Assembly (NCBI GenBank): GCA_040755155.1
Contig: JBFMBP010000108.1
Coordinates: 1-46,436, forward strand
Direction of reading: 5' to 3'
Length of the DNA: 46,436 nucleotides
From: Candidatus Omnitrophota bacterium
GTDB taxonomy: Bacteria; Hinthialibacterota; Hinthialibacteria; Hinthialibacterales; Hinthialibacteraceae
A program made the translations under genes and the position numbers. This document shows positions 42,351 to 46,436 of the stretch, one piece after another; within the stretch, counting starts at the first letter, position 1, and every line of letters starts with the position of its first letter. The notes beneath the pieces were generated by a model, which saw only the letters and a list, made by a program, of their open reading frames with translations, ran no database searches and was not told where the DNA came from.

Positions 42351-43217
42351 ATGTCCGCCTCGGATTCGATTTCCTTTCGCGTGCGAATAATGAAGCCAGA
42401 GGATTTTCCCCGCTGCCATTGGCTGCGCCAGCAAGTGGGTTGGAATCAGACGCTGGCGGATTGGCGCCGTTTTTTGGGATACGATCCGGAAGGGTGTTTC
42501 GTCGCCGAGAAGGAAGGCCTTGTCGTTGGAACGGTTTGCACGATTCCCTACGAACGGAAATTCGGTTGGGTGGCGATGGTGATCGTCGATCCCGCCCAGC
42601 AGCGGCAAGGGATCGGGACGTTTCTTTTAAACGCGGGCATCGAACATCTGGAAGCCCAAGGATTAACGGTCAAACTGGACGCGACGCCGCAAGGAAAACT
42701 GCTCTACGACACCCTCGGCTTCACGGACGAATACGGCGCAGCGCGCTACGAAGCGGGGCGGATCGATGCGCCTGTTGAAGATCAGGGTTGCGAGGAACTG
42801 ACGCTGGACGATTTGGAAGAGTTGGAAGCGTTCGACAAGCCAATCTTCGGCGCCTCGCGCCTGCCGGTGCTGCGCTCGTATCTGGAAATCGATCCGAAAC
42901 TAGGTTTTTGCCGCCGAGAGAATGGGCGTCTGACAGGCTATATCCTGGCGCGGGAAGGCAGCAACGCCTTTCATATTGGTCCCTGGACGGCAACGAATGC
43001 GGACTGCGCCAAGCGTCTGCTGTTCGCCATGCTCCAACGCCGCCAGCCGGAACGGACGTTCATCGATATCGTAGAGCCGAACCTCCATGTCATCCCCATG
43101 CTGGAATCGCTGGGCTTCGTCTTCCAACGCCCCTTCATCCGCATGTTCAAAGGCCTCAACCACCACCCCGGCCAGCCGGAATTCGTCTACGGCATGAGCG
43201 GCCCGGAATTGGGGTGA
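42351..43217 (+). CDS. GNAT-family N-acetyltransferase, two-domain
   Basis: An acetyl-CoA-dependent acetyltransferase of 288 residues. The N-terminal GNAT domain (about 8-135) has the acetyl-CoA loop VIVDPAQQRQGIGTFLL and the later LYDTLGF. A second half (about 150-280) is a diverged GNAT-like domain with GYILAREGSNAFHIGPW and a closing LESLGFVFQRPFIRMF. This two-part build resembles uncharacterised YitH-type proteins. Substrate is unknown. GGGAGAAA precedes the ATG. It is divergent from the CotH gene, with a 107-base gap. Confidence 0.85.
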   Translation: MSASDSISFRVRIMKPEDFPRCHWLRQQVGWNQTLADWRRFLGYDPEGCFVAEKEGLVVGTVCTIPYERKFGWVAMVIVDPAQQRQGIGTFLLNAGIEHLEAQGLTVKLDATPQGKLLYDTLGFTDEYGAARYEAGRIDAPVEDQGCEELTLDDLEELEAFDKPIFGASRLPVLRSYLEIDPKLGFCRRENGRLTGYILAREGSNAFHIGPWTATNADCAKRLLFAMLQRRQPERTFIDIVEPNLHVIPMLESLGFVFQRPFIRMFKGLNHHPGQPEFVYGMSGPELG

Positions 43218-43227
43218 GAGGGAGAAT

Positions 43228-43261
<34 letters not shown>

Positions 43262-43275
43262 CTCGCGTTGCGCGT

Positions 43276-43434
43276 CTGGCAGGACGACAGGCGGCAAGGG
43301 CAAAGTTGTTTTTGCTCTTGAATAAAGAAGTAAGTAATCAAGGAGAGACAAGATTTACCCTCGTATCGTCAAGGGCAGATAAAACAGCATCTCTTGATAA
43401 CTTACATAAAACCTTGCCCTTGCCACCCCGCCAG
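43276..43434. repeat. Imperfect inverted-repeat element, about 158 bp
   Basis: Ends CTGGC and GCCAG bound it. GGCAAGGGCAA (43293-43303) is the exact inverse of TTGCCCTTGCC (43414-43424), and GTAAGTAATCAAG (43330-43342) nearly inverts CTTGATAACTTAC (43393-43405). The stretch from 43301 matches the 3' exon of the group II intron at 121-145. No gene lies within. Confidence 0.65.
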
Positions 43435-43470
43435 TTGCTCATACCGTTTCTTTTGCCGGAAGAAAAAAGA

Positions 43471-43767
43471 CTATGGCCTATTCTTCAAAGACAAATCCTT
43501 TTTAATGCCCATAAAAGCGGCTTCTTCCAAATCGATTCGCTCTTGGATGACGCGAGTTAGCCATTCTTCTACGTTTTTAGCTCGGTGCAATTGGGATAGA
43601 AAGGCGGCGCGAGCGGCTAGACGGGCAGGCAGCGGCAAAGAGATGGGCTTCGAACGACGAACGCGAACGGGCTTTTCCCAAGCGTCATCGTTATCCGCCT
43701 GTTCCGTTACGATCCGGTCGATTTCTTGTTCGGAAAGATTCTTCTTGGATTTGTCTATTTTATTCAT
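43471..43767 (-). CDS. BrnA-like antitoxin
   Basis: A small basic-then-acidic protein of 98 residues if started at 43767, where ATG overlaps the toxin stop (ATGA). A start nine bases earlier at 43776 is also open. A conserved-looking core KPISLPLPARLAARAAFLS suggests a ribbon-helix-helix-type or similar dimer with LPARLAARA. Antitoxins of this type bind the toxin and repress the operon. The gene follows a BrnT-like toxin gene, the usual toxin-first order. The family call is by eye and context. Confidence 0.62.
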   Translation of the reverse strand: MNKIDKSKKNLSEQEIDRIVTEQADNDDAWEKPVRVRRSKPISLPLPARLAARAAFLSQLHRAKNVEEWLTRVIQERIDLEEAAFMGIKKDLSLKNRP

Positions 43768-44015
43768 AGTTCCCATCCGGTAATGATGCGGACGATGTCT
43801 CCCGGCTTGAGTTGGAAGATGATTTTAAGCCTCCGGCCGCCAATGGTAACGCCAATCAACTGATAACGATCGCGATAGGATTTATTACGCCGTATTTCAA
43901 AATCGGAAAAAAAACATTCAACCGCTTCGATAAAAGCTATGCGATGAGCGGCGAGTTTATCGCTTTCAAAATCATATTCAAAATCAACAGGAGTAAATCG
44001 ATGCCAGTCGGTCAA
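43764..44015 (-). CDS. BrnT-like toxin
   Basis: An 83-residue protein with the BrnT pattern: FEYDFESDKLAAHRIAFIEA at the start (cf. F-x-W/Y-D-x-x-K...), an acidic middle, then YQLIGVTIGGRRLKIIF and VRIITGWEL. BrnT toxins are ribonucleases of RelE-like fold in type II systems. The start is TTG at 44015, directly after an in-frame TAG, with AGGAG ten bases upstream. The antitoxin overlaps by four bases. The rare start codon may keep toxin synthesis low. Confidence 0.7.
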   Translation of the reverse strand: MTDWHRFTPVDFEYDFESDKLAAHRIAFIEAVECFFSDFEIRRNKSYRDRYQLIGVTIGGRRLKIIFQLKPGDIVRIITGWEL

Positions 44016-44201
44016 ATTCTATTGTACTCCTAAATCGAGGTTTTGAGTCGATTAATACCTAAACTTCGGCGATGACAGATATTTGAATGGCAGCTGGTTT
44101 CTATTTCTAAATAGATAGCCCATTTTTAACAAATAATAAAGGTTTTTTTGATGTCAACAAAGAAGAATAACCGCCGCGTCTATATAATTCATTCAGAAGC
44201 G

Positions 44202-44235
44202 TAGGGCAGGCTTAAAGCGAAGCGCAGCTCGCTAT
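44202..44235 (+). repeat. Imperfect hairpin repeat, family C, copy 3
   Basis: TAGGGCAGGCTTAAAGCGAA then GCGCAGCTCGCTAT, close to the copy at 28553-28586. It differs mostly by transitions. Confidence 0.7.
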
Positions 44236-44241
44236 TCCCCT

Positions 44242-44294
<53 letters not shown>

Positions 44295-44306
44295 TTAGGA
44301 GACGAC

Positions 44307-45641
44307 ATGAATCCATCCAATACCCTTCTCAAGACGCTTTCGACGATCAGCGATTACGTGTGGGGAACGCCGATGATTGTTCTGCTATTGGGAACCGGCG
44401 TTTTTCTTACGCTTCGTCTGGGTTTCTTGCAAATCACCCATCTGCCAAGGGCGCTTAAACTGGCGTTCAGCCGGTCGGACGAGGATGCGCAAGGGGATAT
44501 TTCCCATTTCAAGGCGCTGATGACGGCCTTGGCGGCCACGATCGGCATCGGCAACATCGTAGGCGTCGCCTCCGCCATCGCCGCCGGCGGGCCGGGAGCG
44601 CTGTTTTGGATGTGGGTTACGGCGTTGTTCGGCATGGCCACGAAATACAGCGAAGCCATCTTGGCGGTGAAATACCGCATAGTAGACGAAAAGGGGGAAA
44701 TGGTTGGAGGCCCCATGTTCGCTCTGGAACGGGGATTGGGAATGAAATGGCTGGGCGTTCTTTTCGCCATTTTTGGAAGCATCGCCGCATTCGGCATCGG
44801 CAACATGGCGCAGGCCAACGCCGTCGCCGCCGCCATCCATGACTCTTTTAACGTCTCTCATTGGTTCACGGGGATCGTCATGGTGATTCTTACCGCCGCC
44901 GTCATCCTCGGCGGCATCAAGCGCATTGGCGAGACCTCCGCCATTATCGTTCCCTTCATGGCGGTTTTTTATATTATTACGGCGGCGGTTATTCTTATTA
45001 TTAACGCGAAAGACGTCCCTCACGCTTTGGCATTAGTTTTTACACATGCGTTCACGCCCACGGCGGCCGTTGGCGGCTTCATGGGCGCCTTAGTGAAAAA
45101 TACCATTCAGTCCGGCGTCAGCCGTGGACTATTTTCCAACGAGTCGGGCTTGGGCAGCGCCCCCATCGCCGCCGCCGCCGCCAAGACGAAATCGCCCAAG
45201 CGACAGGCTCTGGTTTCCATGACGGGTACTTTTCTGGATACTATCGTCGTTTGCACTATGACAGGACTGGTCATCATCGCCACCGGCGTCTGGACGAGCG
45301 GCGAAAATCCCGCCCTGCTGACGGCGATGGCCTTCGAGCATGGTTTTCCGGGAACGTCAGGCGATATCGTCGTTACCATCGGTTTGATCTTCTTCGCCTA
45401 TTCCACCATTTTGGGTTGGAGTTATTACGGCGAGAAATGCGTAGAGTATCTCTTTGGCGTGAAAGCGGTTTTTCCCTATCGTTTGGTTTGGGTCGTCTTC
45501 GTCATGATTGGATCGTTGACGAAGATCGATATCGTCTGGGTATTTTCCGATATCATGAACGCTCTGATGGCGATTCCCAACTTGATCGCCCTCATCTTCC
45601 TCTCCGGCGTCATCGTCGAGGAAACGCGGCGGATGGAGTAG
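44307..45641 (+). CDS. Alanine/glycine:cation symporter (AgcS family)
   Basis: A sodium- or proton-coupled amino acid importer in the inner membrane. The 444-residue product has about 11 hydrophobic segments. Family motifs are clear: [20 protein letters not shown] (about 72-91), [18 protein letters not shown] and [20 protein letters not shown]. Length is normal. TAGGAGACGAC precedes the ATG. The gene stands alone, and a palindromic repeat (45674-45752) lies 32 bases after the stop and may help end transcription. Confidence 0.95.
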   Translation: MNPSNTLLKTLSTISDYVWGTPMIVLLLGTGVFLTLRLGFLQITHLPRALKLAFSRSDEDAQGDISHFKALMTALAATIGIGNIVGVASAIAAGGPGALFWMWVTALFGMATKYSEAILAVKYRIVDEKGEMVGGPMFALERGLGMKWLGVLFAIFGSIAAFGIGNMAQANAVAAAIHDSFNVSHWFTGIVMVILTAAVILGGIKRIGETSAIIVPFMAVFYIITAAVILIINAKDVPHALALVFTHAFTPTAAVGGFMGALVKNTIQSGVSRGLFSNESGLGSAPIAAAAAKTKSPKRQALVSMTGTFLDTIVVCTMTGLVIIATGVWTSGENPALLTAMAFEHGFPGTSGDIVVTIGLIFFAYSTILGWSYYGEKCVEYLFGVKAVFPYRLVWVVFVMIGSLTKIDIVWVFSDIMNALMAIPNLIALIFLSGVIVEETRRME

Positions 45642-45673
45642 GCGAAAACCTCATAAGAAAAAATTTACAATCG

Positions 45674-45752
45674 TAGGATGGGTCACATCGTTTGACCCAT
45701 CAATTACTCTGTCTCATAATTATCGATGGGTCAAAAATCGCGACCCATCCTA
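45674..45752. repeat. 80-bp palindromic repeat, family B, copy 2
   Basis: TAGGATGGGTCACA and TCGCGACCCATCCTA flank TTGACCCATC and GATGGGTCAA. It is nearly identical to 19143-19222. It sits between convergent genes and could act as a bidirectional stop. Confidence 0.9.
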
Positions 45753-45811
45753 CTTTTCTTCGTGCGATTTTTTCCGCTTCGTGACGCTCCCTCTATCAGT
45801 AAATTCATATT

Positions 45812-46436
45812 TTAAAAATATTTCAAAATGAATTTCGTAAATTCTTCTTTCAGATAATTTTTAAAATTCCCTGGAGGTGTAGAATCTATAACCGTGATGA
45901 ATTGTTGAGCGATTTGCTTCTGATTCACACCCTTTTTCTCCCAGATTTCTTTCAAAACAAGAAATGTCCCCGTTATAGCTTCAGGATATGTGGATTCATT
46001 CAATATCCTCAAAAGAATTGATTCGGCTTCATCTGTTTTCCCTTCAAATCGAAATATCAGAGATGCATAGGAACGAGCGGATTGTACGGAAGCCAGATTT
46101 TTTGGAAAATATTCATCGTATAAACGTTTGTATATCTTCTTGGCTTCGTTCGTTTTTCCATCACTAAAAAGACTATGGGCATGCATTTCATAAACACTGG
46201 ATATTTTATCTTGATCCATTTCCTTTCGAATCGAATCGTTCTTTATAATTTCACTGTTCATAATTCCATTTGTTATATATTGTACTTTAACTAATGAATC
46301 ATAATCTTTCTCCATTTCATAAATGAATTCGAGAATTTTGTTCAATGGATGTTGGTATCCATAGAGATTCTTTTTCCCAAAGAATCTATTGTAATTTTTA
46401 ATATATTCGATGAGAAAGGATTCAATTTTTTCCAGG
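45812..46436 (-). CDS. TPR-like hypothetical protein (5' end beyond window)
   Basis: The frame is open through the right edge of the window, continuing upstream of a TTG at 46345 with residues such as FLIEYIKNYNRFFGKKNL. So the gene is cut, and about 208 codons are visible. Helical repeats (DGKTNEAKKIYKRLYDEYF, EGKTDEAESILLRILNES) follow the spacing of tetratricopeptide repeats. No signal or catalytic motif is visible in this part. It is AT-rich compared with the neighbouring symporter gene. The function is unknown. Confidence 0.65.
   Translation of the reverse strand, partial: LEKIESFLIEYIKNYNRFFGKKNLYGYQHPLNKILEFIYEMEKDYDSLVKVQYITNGIMNSEIIKNDSIRKEMDQDKISSVYEMHAHSLFSDGKTNEAKKIYKRLYDEYFPKNLASVQSARSYASLIFRFEGKTDEAESILLRILNESTYPEAITGTFLVLKEIWEKKGVNQKQIAQQFITVIDSTPPGNFKNYLKEEFTKFILKYF

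Overview
The window comes from a Gram-negative bacterium that I cannot place to phylum. It carries outer-membrane barrel, lipoprotein, Tat-signal and multiheme cytochrome genes. Gfo/Idh, ThuA, sugar-isomerase and CotH/lamin-tail genes are also present, a mix common in Planctomycetota-, Hydrogenedentota- or Omnitrophota-like uncultured lineages. Lineage is inference only.

Layout. (1) 1-120: the 3' end of a group II intron (domains V and VI, probably the last codons of its reverse transcriptase), pointing into (2) 267-8868: the distal spc/alpha ribosomal operon (rpsH, rplF, rplR, rpsE, rpmD, rplO, secY, map, infA, rpmJ, rpsM, rpsK, rpsD, rpoA, rplQ), closed by a strong terminator. adk is not between secY and map. 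(3) 9021-16842: an Eis-like acetyltransferase, a secreted protein with four tandem emfourin-like (protease-inhibitor family) domains, an orphan antitoxin-like gene, a HEAT-repeat protein with a Tat-exported Gfo/Idh oxidoreductase, and an ArsR-type regulator. (4) 16939-28460: an electron-transfer island. Leftward lie two CbcL-like cytochrome c/b fusions (11 and 19 c-hemes) and an ImcH-like NapC/NirT cytochrome (7 hemes). Divergently to the right lie an 8-heme exported cytochrome, an outer-membrane beta-barrel and an 11-heme lipoprotein. I count 56 c-heme motifs in five proteins and no recognisable terminal reductase. This fits quinol oxidation at the inner membrane followed by electron flow through a porin-cytochrome conduit to the cell outside.

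(5) 28617-32711: an exported sugar isomerase-like protein, an AT-rich island with an orphan ParA ATPase, a SAP-like small protein and another small gene, then a ThuA-isochorismatase fusion. (6) 32712-36099: a truncated TRAP transporter permease (DctM) and a two-component pair, a globin-coupled (heme, probably oxygen-sensing) histidine kinase with an NtrC-type sigma-54 activator. (7) 36100-37662: 1.5 kb without a convincing gene, rich in palindromes and short degenerate repeats. (8) 37663-46436: a 1526-residue CotH/lamin-tail surface protein, a GNAT acetyltransferase, a BrnT/BrnA-type toxin-antitoxin pair, an alanine/glycine:cation symporter and a TPR-like gene cut by the window edge.

Several intergenic repeat families recur: a roughly 95-bp nested palindrome (three copies), an 80-bp palindrome (two), a 34-bp imperfect hairpin (three) and ATTCATC heptamer runs. 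The most notable systems are the 56-heme conduit with its possible regulators, the four-domain emfourin-like secreted protein, the ParA/SAP island and the group II intron beside a core ribosomal operon.
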